From the NCBI RefSeq assembly GCF_000374085.1, contig NZ_KB893581.1:62001-126000 (forward strand): 64,000 nt of DNA. Direction: 5' to 3'. Shown here piece after piece: positions 35,748 to 44,033 of the stretch. This stretch comes from Spirosoma spitsbergense DSM 19989 (GTDB lineage: Bacteria; Bacteroidota; Bacteroidia; Cytophagales; Spirosomataceae). Numbering within the stretch: the stretch's first letter is position 1; each line of letters starts with the position of its first letter. Below the pieces are notes generated by a model. It worked only from the letters and a program-made list of their open reading frames with translations, ran no database searches and was not told the DNA's origin. A program made the translations under genes and the position numbers.

Positions 35748-35756
35748 ACGCCCTTT
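35736..35756 (+). terminator. Short hairpin overlapping the M28 stop codon
   Basis: An 8-bp stem, AAAGGGCG (35736-35743) with CGCCCTTT (35749-35756). The stop codon TGA (35745-35747) is in the loop. It may terminate the M28 and the facing DUF4293 transcripts; the T-run is short. Confidence 0.45.
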
Positions 35757-35781
35757 ACAAACCTGTTTTCAATTGGGAAAT

Positions 35782-36255
35782 CTACCGTAATCGCTCCGAT
35801 CCCCGAACGAGTTTTTCGTCGCGCCGAATAAACCGGTTGGCCAGTGCATTCAGTACCAGGGCTACAATAATGGCGTAGAACCCGGTAAGGAAGTTTCCCT
35901 GATCGCCGGGATCGCCGTATTCTTTTCCAGCATACAAGGTCTTGTACAATATAATACCCATGATAGCCGTAAGCATCAATGCATTCACAGCACAAAGGGC
36001 CGTTTGTGTCAGGCGATTTTTGTACTGAAAAATGGCGTAAAGCGACACCAATCCAACCAGAGCGATTAACAAAGCCAGATACCATACACTATCCACAAAC
36101 GTTGTGATACCCTGTTGATAACTATACTGAAGCGCGGATAAATGCGCCATTTCCGTTGGCTGTGCACCAACTTTTTCCCAGAGTGGATTAGCCAATGCAA
36201 CCCCCATGGCCACGGCAATAAGAAACAGAAATATTGTTTGAACGCGTTGAATCAT
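35782..36255 (-). CDS. DUF4293 family membrane protein
   Basis: 157 residues with four membrane segments (about 7-24, 60-80, 88-108, 120-142). The start MIQRVQTIFLFLIAVAMGVA and the NPLWEKVGAQ segment match the DUF4293 family, which is found almost only in Bacteroidota and has no known function. It stands alone, divergent from the mnmD-like gene with 50 bases between the starts. Confidence 0.85.
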   Translation of the reverse strand: MIQRVQTIFLFLIAVAMGVALANPLWEKVGAQPTEMAHLSALQYSYQQGITTFVDSVWYLALLIALVGLVSLYAIFQYKNRLTQTALCAVNALMLTAIMGIILYKTLYAGKEYGDPGDQGNFLTGFYAIIVALVLNALANRFIRRDEKLVRGSERLR

Positions 36256-36305
36256 GCGTAATCATGTTTTTTGACCCGCAAAAATAGCCTAAAAACTGAT
36301 AGTTT

Positions 36306-36974
36306 ATGAAAGCTGATGTTCGCCTGTTGCTAACTACCGACGGTTCACACACGGCTATCAACAAAGAATTCGATAAATCATACCATTCCATTCATGGGGC
36401 GTATCAGGAGTCGCAGCGGGTTTATATCGAACTGGGATTACTAGCGGCACTCGCAAAATTCCACGAAGAAGAGCTCAGGGTTTTCGAAATGGGATTCGGT
36501 ACGGGGTTGAATACCCTGCTAACGGCTCATGAGGCAACTAAGCTTCAACGACGGGTAAGCTACACGGCTATTGATGGGTATCCAATGGCGGCAGAAGATA
36601 CCCGTTTGCTAAATTTCGACGAACAGCTTGGCACCTCCCTCCTGCCTGCCATACATGAATCGCCCTGGAACGAACCGGTTCTAATCGCTCCTTCTTTCAC
36701 ATTGATAAAAATCGAGTGCCTGCTGCAGGAATGGCAAACAACCGACCGTTTTCATCTGATTTATTATGATGCCTTCGCCCCAACTGCACAGCCTGAACTT
36801 TGGGAGCCTGCTATTTTTGTACAACTGGCGGACTTACTGCTACCTGGAGGCATGTTGACTACCTATTGTTCAAGAAGTTATGTACAGCGAAGCATGCGGG
36901 CAGCAGGGCTAACTGTTGAAAAGCATCCCGGCCCTATGCACAAACGGGATATCATCCGGGCCATTAAAATTTAA
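36306..36974 (+). CDS. mnmD: tRNA 5-methylaminomethyl-2-thiouridine(34) methyltransferase, MnmD type
   Basis: 222 residues. This is the stand-alone methyltransferase corresponding to the N-terminal half of MnmC. The SAM-binding motif VFEMGFGTGLNTLL is at about 60-73. The YYDAFAPTAQPELWEPAIF segment at about 153-171 is the catalytic motif IV of the family, followed by TYCSRSYVQRSM and the KRDIIRA end. It adds the last methyl group to mnm5s2U at the wobble position of certain tRNAs. The length and lack of an FAD domain fit MnmD. Confidence 0.9.
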   Translation: MKADVRLLLTTDGSHTAINKEFDKSYHSIHGAYQESQRVYIELGLLAALAKFHEEELRVFEMGFGTGLNTLLTAHEATKLQRRVSYTAIDGYPMAAEDTRLLNFDEQLGTSLLPAIHESPWNEPVLIAPSFTLIKIECLLQEWQTTDRFHLIYYDAFAPTAQPELWEPAIFVQLADLLLPGGMLTTYCSRSYVQRSMRAAGLTVEKHPGPMHKRDIIRAIKI

Positions 36975-37058
36975 CAAACCGACACTCCATTCTACGAATT
37001 TTATCGACCATTGGTCGTTATCTATAAAACGAATTCACCTGGAGAACCAATCATCTGT

Positions 37059-37664
37059 ATGAACCGTCTTTTTTTATTTTTTGCCGCTTTCGTCCTGCTG
37101 ACGATTTGTGCGTTTCGGACTAATTTGCCTACCGGGCAGTTAACGGCAACATCAGTCCTGCATAAATCGACAGATGAGCGCAGGCATATAAACTGGCTGA
37201 GTATTGAGGAGGCCTACGCGCTGACGCAGAAAAAACCCCGGAAGTTTGTGGTAGACGTGTACACAGACTGGTGCGGCTGGTGCAAAGTGATGGACCGGGA
37301 AACGTTCTCCAAACCAGCTATTGTTGATTACGTCAACGAGAATTACTATCCGGTCCGGTTCAATGCCGAGCAAACTGCCGATGTACGGCTGGGAGGGCAA
37401 ACGTTCAAGTTTGTCAGGGGAGGTAGCCGGGGCGTTCATGAGTTGGCTGCTGCTTTACTGAAAAACCAGATGAGTTATCCCACGACCGTATTTATGGACG
37501 AAAAGTTTAACCTTATTCAGCCTATTCCCGGATACCTTGAACCCCGTACCTTTCACCAGATAATCACCTACTTTGGCCAAAATTATCATAAGAAAGAGCC
37601 ATTCGACCAGTATAAGACGACAACCTATAGAAACGTCCAATCAGCCTTATCCGCCAGTAAGTAA
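37059..37664 (+). CDS. Secreted thioredoxin-fold protein (DUF255/thioredoxin_7-like)
   Basis: 201 residues from the ATG at 37059, which begins a signal or anchor helix (MNRLFLFFAAFVLLTICAF); a GTG at 37011 would put sixteen residues in front of it. The thioredoxin-like active site is WCGWC (C72 and C75) in DVYTDWCGWCKVMD, the pattern of thioredoxin_7/DUF255 proteins. The cis-Pro is in MSYPTTVFMD (about 147). It probably reduces disulfides in the periplasm. It is alone on its transcript, with a terminator after it. Confidence 0.85.
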   Translation: MNRLFLFFAAFVLLTICAFRTNLPTGQLTATSVLHKSTDERRHINWLSIEEAYALTQKKPRKFVVDVYTDWCGWCKVMDRETFSKPAIVDYVNENYYPVRFNAEQTADVRLGGQTFKFVRGGSRGVHELAAALLKNQMSYPTTVFMDEKFNLIQPIPGYLEPRTFHQIITYFGQNYHKKEPFDQYKTTTYRNVQSALSASK

Positions 37665-37675
37665 GCACATCATAC

Positions 37676-37736
37676 AAGGAAGGAGCGCGGATCAGCGCGG
37701 CTGCATGGTCGCTGCTGGTCCGGGTTCCTTTTTTTT
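37676..37736 (+). terminator. Intrinsic terminator after the thioredoxin-fold gene
   Basis: An interrupted stem whose outer part is AAGGAA with TTCCTT, followed by a run of eight T (37729-37736). Position 12-70 bases after the stop codon fits a terminator. Confidence 0.6.
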
Positions 37737-37777
37737 GTTAGTTTTGTCTTCTTTCATCAACCCCAACAAATAAAAAC

Positions 37778-39799
37778 ATGACCAAACAGGTGTCTTTTCT
37801 TGTGGTGTTAGCCATAGCCATTGGGTTTATAGCCGCTGACAACCGCAAATTTATTGACCCGCAAAACATGGATCAGTCCGTGAAACCGGGTGACAATTTC
37901 TACGAGTATGCCAATGGTAACTGGCTGAAGAAGAATGAAATTCCTGCGTCTAAAACATCATGGGGAAGTTTTAATGAACTTCGGGAAAAGAGTCTCGATG
38001 CCATGAAGACCCTCCTCGAAGACGCGTCGAAAACAACTACCAAAGGGCGTTTGTACCAGATGGTAGGCGATTTTTACGAGAGTGGTATGGATAGCCTTAC
38101 TATTGAGAAGCGTGGTTTTGACCCCATCAAACCTGACCTTGACCGGATCGAGAAAGTAACGAATAAAACTGCTTTTCTGAATGAGCTGGCTTATCAGCGA
38201 ACGCAGAGCAATGGTATGCTATTTGGCTTTTTCGTAGGACAGGACCGCAAGAATGTTAATAAATACCTGCCGCAGTTTAGTCAGGGAGGTACCACGCTAC
38301 CCGACCGTGACTATTACCTGAAAAATGATGCCCGGAGCCAGAAAGTACGCGATGCTTACCGCGATCACCTCACCAAAATGTTTGGGTTGATTGGCGAGGA
38401 GCCAACTCAGTCTTCGCAGGATGCCGACGTTGTTTTACGGGTAGAAACTGCTTTGGCGAAAGCCCAAATGCCCCGCGTTGAACTCCGCGACCCGTATAAA
38501 ACATACAATAAATTTACCGTTGCTCAATTCAGTCAACAAACGCCCGGCATCAACTGGGCCGATCAGATGACGAAGCTGGGCGTAAAAGGACAGGATACTG
38601 TACTAGTGCAAAATCCGGCATTTTACCGTTCGCTGGACAGCCTGGTAACCGCTACACCCATTGAGGACTGGCAGACATACATGCGCTGGAATATCCTTAA
38701 GGGAGCAGCGCCATACCTGAGTAGTCCATTCGTCAACCAGAACTTTGCTTTTTCAAAAGTGCTGTCCGGCCAGAAAGAGCAGACTGCCCGCTGGCAGCGC
38801 GTGAGTAGTCTGATTGATGGATCGCTGGGGGATTTGCTGGGACAACTCTATGTTCAGAAATACTTCAAGCCCGAAGCAAAACAACGTATGCTGGCGCTGG
38901 TCGATAACCTGGAGGCATCTTATAAGGAGCATATCAAAAAACTGGATTGGATGAGTGATGATACCAAGGCAAAAGCACTTAACAAACTGCTGGCGTTTAA
39001 ACGTAAAATTGGTTATCCTGACAAATGGAAAAACTATGATGGCGTTGCTATCAATCGAGCTGATTTTTACGGCAACGTAGAGTCGGCAGGAAAGTGGCAG
39101 TATAATTACATGATCAACCGATTGGGCAAACCCGTCGACCGGACAGAGTGGGGAATGACGCCACCAACTGTAAATGCCTACTATAGCCCGGTCAACAACG
39201 AAATTGCTTTCCCAGCCGCTATTCTACAATTTCCCTTTTTCGATGCTGCTGCCGATGATGCGGTCAATTATGGGGGTATCGGTGCTGTAATTGGCCACGA
39301 AATGACACACGGCTTCGATGATTCCGGTCGCCAGTATGATTCAGACGGTACCCTGCGCGATTGGTGGACAAAGGCCGATGCTGATAACTTTAAAAAACGG
39401 GCCGACCAGGTACGCGACCAGTTCTCTGGCTTCAAAGTGCTCGACACAATCAAGGTGAACGGTCAGTTGACCCTGGGCGAAAATTTGGCGGATTTAGGTG
39501 GTTTATCTATTGCTTATGATGCGTTCAAGAAAACACCTCAGGGCAAATCAACCGGCAAAAAAAGTATGATTGACGGGTTCAGCCCCGACCAGCGGTTCTT
39601 TTTATCCTGGGCCCAGGTATGGCGTATCAACGTCCTGCCCGAAACACAGGCTCAGCTAATCATGGTTGATCCTCACGCCCCAGGGCAGTACCGCTGCAAT
39701 GGCCCCCTATCAAATATTACGGCCTGGTATCAGGCATTTGATGTGAAGCCGGGTGATAAAATGTATAAAAAGCCGGAAGACCGAATTAAGGTCTGGTAA
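37778..39799 (+). CDS. M13 family zinc metallopeptidase (neprilysin/PepO type), secreted
   Basis: 673 residues with an N-terminal signal peptide (about 1-21). The M13_N domain covers about 30-410. The catalytic domain has HEMTHGFDD (H507, E508, H511) and the third zinc ligand E568 in GENLADLGG, with NAYYSPVNNEIAFPA before it and the typical CNGPLSNITAWYQAF end. These enzymes cut oligopeptides on the amino side of hydrophobic residues. It starts with MTKQVSFLVVLAIAIG; there is no lipobox cysteine, unlike many relatives. Preceded by TAGTTTTG at 37739-37746, a possible -7 element. Confidence 0.95.
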   Translation: MTKQVSFLVVLAIAIGFIAADNRKFIDPQNMDQSVKPGDNFYEYANGNWLKKNEIPASKTSWGSFNELREKSLDAMKTLLEDASKTTTKGRLYQMVGDFYESGMDSLTIEKRGFDPIKPDLDRIEKVTNKTAFLNELAYQRTQSNGMLFGFFVGQDRKNVNKYLPQFSQGGTTLPDRDYYLKNDARSQKVRDAYRDHLTKMFGLIGEEPTQSSQDADVVLRVETALAKAQMPRVELRDPYKTYNKFTVAQFSQQTPGINWADQMTKLGVKGQDTVLVQNPAFYRSLDSLVTATPIEDWQTYMRWNILKGAAPYLSSPFVNQNFAFSKVLSGQKEQTARWQRVSSLIDGSLGDLLGQLYVQKYFKPEAKQRMLALVDNLEASYKEHIKKLDWMSDDTKAKALNKLLAFKRKIGYPDKWKNYDGVAINRADFYGNVESAGKWQYNYMINRLGKPVDRTEWGMTPPTVNAYYSPVNNEIAFPAAILQFPFFDAAADDAVNYGGIGAVIGHEMTHGFDDSGRQYDSDGTLRDWWTKADADNFKKRADQVRDQFSGFKVLDTIKVNGQLTLGENLADLGGLSIAYDAFKKTPQGKSTGKKSMIDGFSPDQRFFLSWAQVWRINVLPETQAQLIMVDPHAPGQYRCNGPLSNITAWYQAFDVKPGDKMYKKPEDRIKVW

Positions 39800-39817
39800 A
39801 AAGTGTGCATTTACAGC

Positions 39818-39863
39818 ATTCATAAAAGCCGCTTCCCATTGCCTGGAAGCGGCTTTTATGAAT
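39818..39863. terminator. Intrinsic terminator after the M13 peptidase
   Basis: A perfect 19-bp stem (arms 39818-39836 and 39845-39863) around an 8-base loop, with TTTT inside the descending arm. It lies 19 bases after the stop codon. Confidence 0.8.
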
Positions 39864-39948
39864 GTGGACTTATTGAAATTGATTACTTATTGAAATATCT
39901 TGTAATCAGTCAGTTTATTTGATGCTACTGAACACCTAAATCATATTC

Positions 39949-40485
39949 ATGAAGACTACCTACTTGACCCTCACTTTACTCACTTTCTCTTTAGCCTGCC
40001 AAACTAAACCAAAACAGGATGAGAGCAAAGAAAAAACGGCTGTAATAGATGATAGTACCACAGCCCTGTCCAAACGTCCCGGTCCCGATGCTCCCAGAAC
40101 CGTACCTGATCGTTTGGTAAGAGCACTTTATTTCGAGCATAACAAAACGGAGAATCCATTTCGGGAGAAGAAAAATCGGGCATTGATAGACGAGTTTTTT
40201 GCTAAACCCACTGCCGATCTCATCTGGAACGATGCACAAAAATCAACTGGTAAAGTCAACAGGGCTAAGACAAACCTACTTTATAATGCTCCTGATGCCA
40301 ATATAAAAAAGATGTGGGTAGAACCGGCGGCTATTGGTGGTACGCGGGCTATTGTGTACGTAACATTTCTAAATAAAGAAAAACCCGAAGAGGTCAAAAT
40401 TGATATGCAGCAAGTAGCGGGCCGATGGGGTATCACGGAGATAAACTATCCCAATGCTCAGCAACTAACGAAAATGCTTAAATAA
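39949..40485 (+). CDS. Predicted lipoprotein, DUF3828-like
   Basis: 178 residues. Lipoprotein signal MKTTYLTLTLLTFSLAC with the lipid-bearing cysteine C17, followed by a charged linker. Residues about 55-178 (VRALYFEHNKTENPFREKKN; FAKPTADLIWNDAQKS; QQVAGRWGITEINYP) resemble the DUF3828 / NTF2-like group, in which no function is established. It ends 56 bases before the promoter of the tRNA-tuf operon and is not part of it. Confidence 0.65.
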   Translation: MKTTYLTLTLLTFSLACQTKPKQDESKEKTAVIDDSTTALSKRPGPDAPRTVPDRLVRALYFEHNKTENPFREKKNRALIDEFFAKPTADLIWNDAQKSTGKVNRAKTNLLYNAPDANIKKMWVEPAAIGGTRAIVYVTFLNKEKPEEVKIDMQQVAGRWGITEINYPNAQQLTKMLK

Positions 40486-40519
40486 GGGGGCAGTCTTAAA
40501 TTATTTTTGGAGCATCTGT

Positions 40520-40549
40520 TGACAACACCGCAAAAACATGTAATTTTGC
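40520..40549 (+). promoter_or_regulatory. Promoter of the tRNA-tuf operon
   Basis: TTGAC at 40520-40524 and TAATTTTG at 40542-40549 (consensus TAnnTTTG), 17 bases apart, 50 bases before the first tRNA. It should drive three tRNAs and tuf. Confidence 0.75.
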
Positions 40550-40599
40550 AACTCCAAAACCGGAAGCGGGCTTGGAAATGTTCTTTAACTTACCTTTTC

Positions 40600-40682
40600 G
40601 GGGAGTTTCCAGAGTGGCCAAATGGATCAGACTGTAAATCTGCTGGCGTACGCCTTCGGAGGTTCGAATCCTCCACTCCCCA
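40600..40682 (+). tRNA. tRNA-Tyr (anticodon GTA)
   Basis: 83-base cloverleaf with a long variable arm. Acceptor GGGGAGT (40600-40606) pairs with ACTCCCC (40675-40681). Anticodon GTA at 40634-40636 inside the stem CAGA/TCTG. The T-loop TTCGAAT is present. CCA is not encoded. Confidence 0.96.
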
Positions 40683-40694
40683 CTAAATGAATAA

Positions 40695-40767
40695 GCGGAA
40701 GTAGCTCAATTGGTAGAGCGATAGCCTTCCAAGCTATAGGTTGCGGGTTCGAGACCCGTCTTCCGCT
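40695..40767 (+). tRNA. tRNA-Gly (anticodon TCC)
   Basis: 73-base cloverleaf. Acceptor GCGGAAG (40695-40701) with CTTCCGC (40760-40766). Anticodon TCC at 40728-40730 in the stem ATAGC/GCTAT. T-loop TTCGAGA. CCA is not encoded. A decayed copy follows directly. Confidence 0.96.
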
Positions 40768-40770
40768 CTG

Positions 40771-40850
40771 TTAGGTAGAGCGATGGTATTTGAGACTATA
40801 AGTTGCGGACATAGTGGGGTTCCACTTCGAGACTGCTCCGGTAGTCTTCC
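40771..40850 (+). pseudogene. Decayed tandem copy of tRNA-Gly
   Basis: TTAGGTAGAGCGATGG at 40771 matches the D-arm and anticodon-arm start of the intact tRNA-Gly. About 28 of the next 37 bases agree. Further on, TTCGAGAC (40826-40833) and GTCTTCC (40844-40850) match its T-loop and 3' acceptor strand. The anticodon loop, the 5' acceptor strand and the pairing are lost. Confidence 0.65.
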
Positions 40851-40910
40851 ATTCTTTTACCAGATACTATAAAATGTACTGACAACATCCGTTCATTTTA
40901 TGGTATATAA

Positions 40911-40982
<72 letters not shown>

Positions 40983-41157
40983 CAGGACTTCTTTTTTTGA
41001 AGTCTTTGTTGAAGGGACGGCTCATACCGTCCGACGCCCGTGTAGTTTTAAGCCCAAATGGTGTCAGACCTTAAAAGGAATGACTTCGCTGGGTTTAGTT
41101 ACTGTTCAGCGAATTCATTTACTAACAAACAAAAGTTCACAATAGCGTTTTAAAAAC

Positions 41158-42345
41158 ATGGCAAAAGAGAATTTTGACCGCTCGAAACCGCACGTAAATA
41201 TCGGTACGATTGGTCACGTTGACCACGGTAAAACGACGCTGACGGCTGCCATTACGAAAGTGTTGGCCGGCAAGGGTCTGGCCGCAATTCGGGACTTTTC
41301 CTCGATTGACAACGCTCCCGAAGAAAAAGAGCGCGGTATTACAATTAATACATCGCACGTTGAGTACGCAACGGCGAGTCGTCACTATGCACACGTTGAC
41401 TGCCCAGGTCACGCCGACTATGTAAAAAACATGGTAACGGGAGCTGCTCAGATGGACGGTGCTATCTTAGTAGTAGCCGCTACGGACGGACCAATGCCAC
41501 AAACTCGCGAGCACATCCTGCTGGCACGCCAGGTTGGTGTACCTCAGTTGGTTGTATTCATGAACAAAGTGGATATGGTCGACGATCCAGAGCTACTCGA
41601 ACTTGTTGAAATGGAGATTCGCGAACTGCTGAGTTTCTATAACTTCGACGGTGACAATATCCCTGTCATCCAGGGTTCGGCACTTGGTGGCCTGAACGGC
41701 GATGAGAAATGGGTAAAAACCATCGAGGAACTGATGGATAGCGTTGATAGCTTCATCCCCTTACCTCCTCGTCAGACGGAATTACCATTCCTGATGCCGG
41801 TAGAGGACGTATTCTCGATCACAGGTCGTGGTACAGTGGCAACGGGTCGTATCGAGCGTGGTATCATCAACTCGGGCGAAGCTGTTGAAATTTTGGGTAT
41901 GGGTGCAGAAAACCTAAAATCTGTTGTTACGGGTGTTGAAATGTTCCGGAAAATTCTGGATCGTGGCGAAGCTGGTGACAATGTAGGCTTACTGCTGCGT
42001 GGTATTGAAAAAGAGGCTATTCGCCGGGGTATGGTAATTTGTAAGCCAGGTTCGGTAACTCCTCACGCCAAGTTTAAGGCTGAGATTTACGTTCTGTCGA
42101 AAGAAGAAGGTGGTCGTCACACCCCGTTCTTCAACAAGTACCGTCCTCAGTTTTACTTCCGCACCACCGATGTAACGGGCGAAATCATGCTGCCTGCTAA
42201 CGTTGAAATGGTAATGCCGGGTGATAACATCACGATTGATGTAAGTCTGATCAATAAAATCGCTATGGAGAAGGGACTTCGTTTCGCTATTCGCGAAGGT
42301 GGTCGTACCGTAGGAGCTGGTCAGGTGACGGAAATCCTCGATTAA
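41158..42345 (+). CDS. tuf: Translation elongation factor EF-Tu
   Basis: 395 residues. G1 motif GHVDHGKT (19-26), the switch-[10 protein letters not shown] at 81-88, NKVD at 136-139, and the GSALGG motif near 173. Domains 2 and 3 follow (about 205-300 and 300-395), ending VTEILD. EF-Tu carries aminoacyl-tRNA to the ribosome with GTP. It follows three tRNA genes on the same transcript, an arrangement common in Bacteroidota, and ends in a strong terminator. Confidence 0.99.
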   Translation: MAKENFDRSKPHVNIGTIGHVDHGKTTLTAAITKVLAGKGLAAIRDFSSIDNAPEEKERGITINTSHVEYATASRHYAHVDCPGHADYVKNMVTGAAQMDGAILVVAATDGPMPQTREHILLARQVGVPQLVVFMNKVDMVDDPELLELVEMEIRELLSFYNFDGDNIPVIQGSALGGLNGDEKWVKTIEELMDSVDSFIPLPPRQTELPFLMPVEDVFSITGRGTVATGRIERGIINSGEAVEILGMGAENLKSVVTGVEMFRKILDRGEAGDNVGLLLRGIEKEAIRRGMVICKPGSVTPHAKFKAEIYVLSKEEGGRHTPFFNKYRPQFYFRTTDVTGEIMLPANVEMVMPGDNITIDVSLINKIAMEKGLRFAIREGGRTVGAGQVTEILD

Positions 42346-42357
42346 TGGAATAACATT

Positions 42358-42400
42358 AAAAAGCAAGTGCATTTCTGCGCAGAAATGCACTTGCTTTTTT
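42358..42400 (+). terminator. Terminator after tuf
   Basis: An almost perfect palindrome: stem from AAAAAGCAAGTGCATTTCTG (42358-42377) to its complement ending at 42399, then T. The 3' arm overlaps the likely -33 region of the next promoter. Confidence 0.9.
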
Positions 42401-42420
42401 AATATTATTCCGTACTTTTG
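42391..42420 (+). promoter_or_regulatory. Promoter of the tRNA(Trp)-secE-nusG-rpl-rpo operon
   Basis: TACTTTTG at 42413-42420 fits the -7 consensus TAnnTTTG exactly; TTGC at 42391 is at the -33 distance (spacer 18). The latter lies inside the tuf terminator stem. Confidence 0.6.
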
Positions 42421-42446
42421 CAGTCCGTTTCGACGGATATATCTAA

Positions 42447-42530
42447 AGATGTAAGAGTAAAGAGTAAGAATTAAGACGAGTTGTTACTATTTTCAGCTTC
42501 CTTTCTTTTTGCTTCATCTCTCTCCTCTAT
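42447..42530 (+). repeat. Weak inverted heptad-repeat region in the leader of tRNA-Trp
   Basis: AGAGTAA occurs twice in tandem (42454-42467), with related units before and after it in 7-base phase (42447-42481). A pyrimidine-rich stretch to 42530 can pair partly with it. Weaker than the arrays at 29.2 and 49.9 kb. Confidence 0.4.
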
Positions 42531-42537
42531 TCAATAA

Positions 42538-42608
42538 ACGGGTGTAGTTCAAGGGTAGAATAGCGGTCTCCAAAACCGTTGATGGGAGTTCGAATCTCTC
42601 CACCCGTG
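42538..42608 (+). tRNA. tRNA-Trp (anticodon CCA)
   Basis: 71-base cloverleaf. Acceptor ACGGGTG (42538-42544) with CACCCGT (42601-42607), discriminator G. Anticodon CCA at 42570-42572 in the stem GCGGT/ACCGT. T-loop TTCGAAT. Confidence 0.96.
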
Positions 42609-42625
42609 CAAATCCTTTACATAAA

Positions 42626-42817
42626 ATGGACAAGTTTACATCGTTTCTGAAAGCCTCTTGGGAGGAAGTTCAGCATAACGTGACTTGGCCTAAATTCAGC
42701 GACCTCCAATCCAGTTCAACACTGGTGCTGGTAGCCTCGCTGATTTTTGCGCTACTAGTCGGGTTAATAGATTTAGTATTCGAGAATGGACTGAATGCAT
42801 TTTATCAGTCATTCTAA
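42626..42817 (+). CDS. secE: Preprotein translocase subunit SecE
   Basis: 63 residues: an amphipathic helix (FLKASWEEVQHNVTWPKFSD) with the family WP motif, then one membrane helix (about 30-55; LVLVASLIFALLVGLIDLVF). The short single-helix form is normal outside Enterobacteria. SecE holds SecY in the SecYEG channel. It lies 17 bases after tRNA-Trp and 15 before nusG, the usual order. Confidence 0.97.
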   Translation: MDKFTSFLKASWEEVQHNVTWPKFSDLQSSSTLVLVASLIFALLVGLIDLVFENGLNAFYQSF

Positions 42818-42832
42818 ATCGACCTACAAAAC

Positions 42833-43396
42833 ATGAGCGGCATACAATGGTACGTCATTCGGGCAGTGTCGGGTCAGGAGAAAAAAATTAAATCCTACCT
42901 CGACAATGAGATTATCCGGCAGAAGTTGGATGAAGTAATCCCGCAGGTACTGATCCCGGCAGAAAAGGTGTATGAAATGCGTAACGGTAAGAAGCGCGTT
43001 CGGGAGAAATCCTTTTTCCCCGGCTACATCCTGATTTCAGCCGACCTGGGCAACAACCGGGCACTCGATATGATTCTGAATATGCCGGGTGTATTAGGTT
43101 TTCTGGGTAATGCGCAGGTCGGAACCACATCGAAAGTTCCAGTTCCCCTTCGGCAGGCCGAAATAAACCGCATTCTGGGTAAAGTGAATGATGAAGAAAC
43201 CGAAGAGGTATCGACTCCGACAGCCAGCTACCTCAAGGGAGAAAACGTAAAAGTTGTCGATGGACCGTTTGGTGGTTTTATCGGCACAGTAGAAGAAGTA
43301 TTCGACGACCGGAAGAAATTGAACGTTGTTGTTAAAATATTTGGCCGGAATACTCCGGTAGAACTCAGTTACGCACAAGTAGAGAAGGAGAATTAA
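42833..43396 (+). CDS. nusG: Transcription termination/antitermination factor NusG
   Basis: 187 residues. N-terminal NGN domain (WYVIRAVSGQEKKIKSYLDN; FFPGYILISADLGNNRALDM; MPGVLGFLGN) and C-terminal KOW domain at about 135-187 (VKVVDGPFGGFIGTVEEVF). NusG binds the RNA polymerase clamp and, through KOW, Rho or the ribosomal protein S10. Between the domains lies a short acidic linker (NDEETEEVSTPTA). Length normal. Confidence 0.98.
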   Translation: MSGIQWYVIRAVSGQEKKIKSYLDNEIIRQKLDEVIPQVLIPAEKVYEMRNGKKRVREKSFFPGYILISADLGNNRALDMILNMPGVLGFLGNAQVGTTSKVPVPLRQAEINRILGKVNDEETEEVSTPTASYLKGENVKVVDGPFGGFIGTVEEVFDDRKKLNVVVKIFGRNTPVELSYAQVEKEN

Positions 43397-43563
43397 TCGT
43401 CAGATTAGTTTTCCCAGGTTTGGCATCCTATGCTTCCCTCAGAGGGTGACCAGCCAAAAAAGTTGATTCGCTGCGAAAGGTGTGCGGACTGGTTATGTGA
43501 CTAACCAGTAAGAAACCCAGGCAGTAACGGGGCCGCCCACGCGGTCGTAACTAAATTACCACA
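43397..43563 (+). promoter_or_regulatory. Structured leader before rplK
   Basis: 167 noncoding bases between nusG and rplK. An 8-bp hairpin with a six-base loop (ACTGGTTA at 43488-43495 with 43502-43509) and a short hairpin CCCTCAGAGGG near 43436-43446 are visible. In many bacteria the L11 leader is the binding site for autoregulation by L1, which fits the position. I could not fold it. Confidence 0.45.
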
Positions 43564-44007
43564 ATGGCAAAAGAAGTAGGTGGCTACGTTAAGCTGCAAG
43601 TCAAAGGTGGGCAAGCTAACCCCGCACCCCCAATCGGTCCGGCTTTAGGTTCCAAAGGTTTAAATATCATGGAATTCTGTAAGCAATTCAATGGCCGTAC
43701 GCAGGATAAAATGGGGACGGTATTGCCGGTTTTGATTACGTATTATAAGGACAAGTCCTTTGATTTCGTCATCAAAACACCACCCGCACCGATTCTGCTG
43801 ATGGAAGCAGCCAAGCTGAAAGGCGGCTCTGCTCAACCTAATCGCAATAAAGTAGGATCAGTGACATGGGACCAGGTTCGGACAATCGCAGAAACGAAGA
43901 TGCCCGACCTGAACGCATTCACTGTTGAATCAGCGATGAAACAGGTGGCCGGTACGGCCCGCAGCATGGGAATCACGGTGTCAGGCGCATCGCCCTTTGA
44001 GAACTAA
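43564..44007 (+). CDS. rplK: 50S ribosomal protein L11
   Basis: 147 residues. Starts [20 protein letters not shown] with the family PPIGPALG motif at about 21-29. The C-terminal RNA-binding domain (about 75-147) has [21 protein letters not shown]11 binds 23S rRNA at the GTPase-associated centre together with L10 and L7/L12. 26 bases upstream of rplA. Confidence 0.98.
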   Translation: MAKEVGGYVKLQVKGGQANPAPPIGPALGSKGLNIMEFCKQFNGRTQDKMGTVLPVLITYYKDKSFDFVIKTPPAPILLMEAAKLKGGSAQPNRNKVGSVTWDQVRTIAETKMPDLNAFTVESAMKQVAGTARSMGITVSGASPFEN

Positions 44008-44033
44008 ACAGACTTGCCGAAGCAAACACACAA

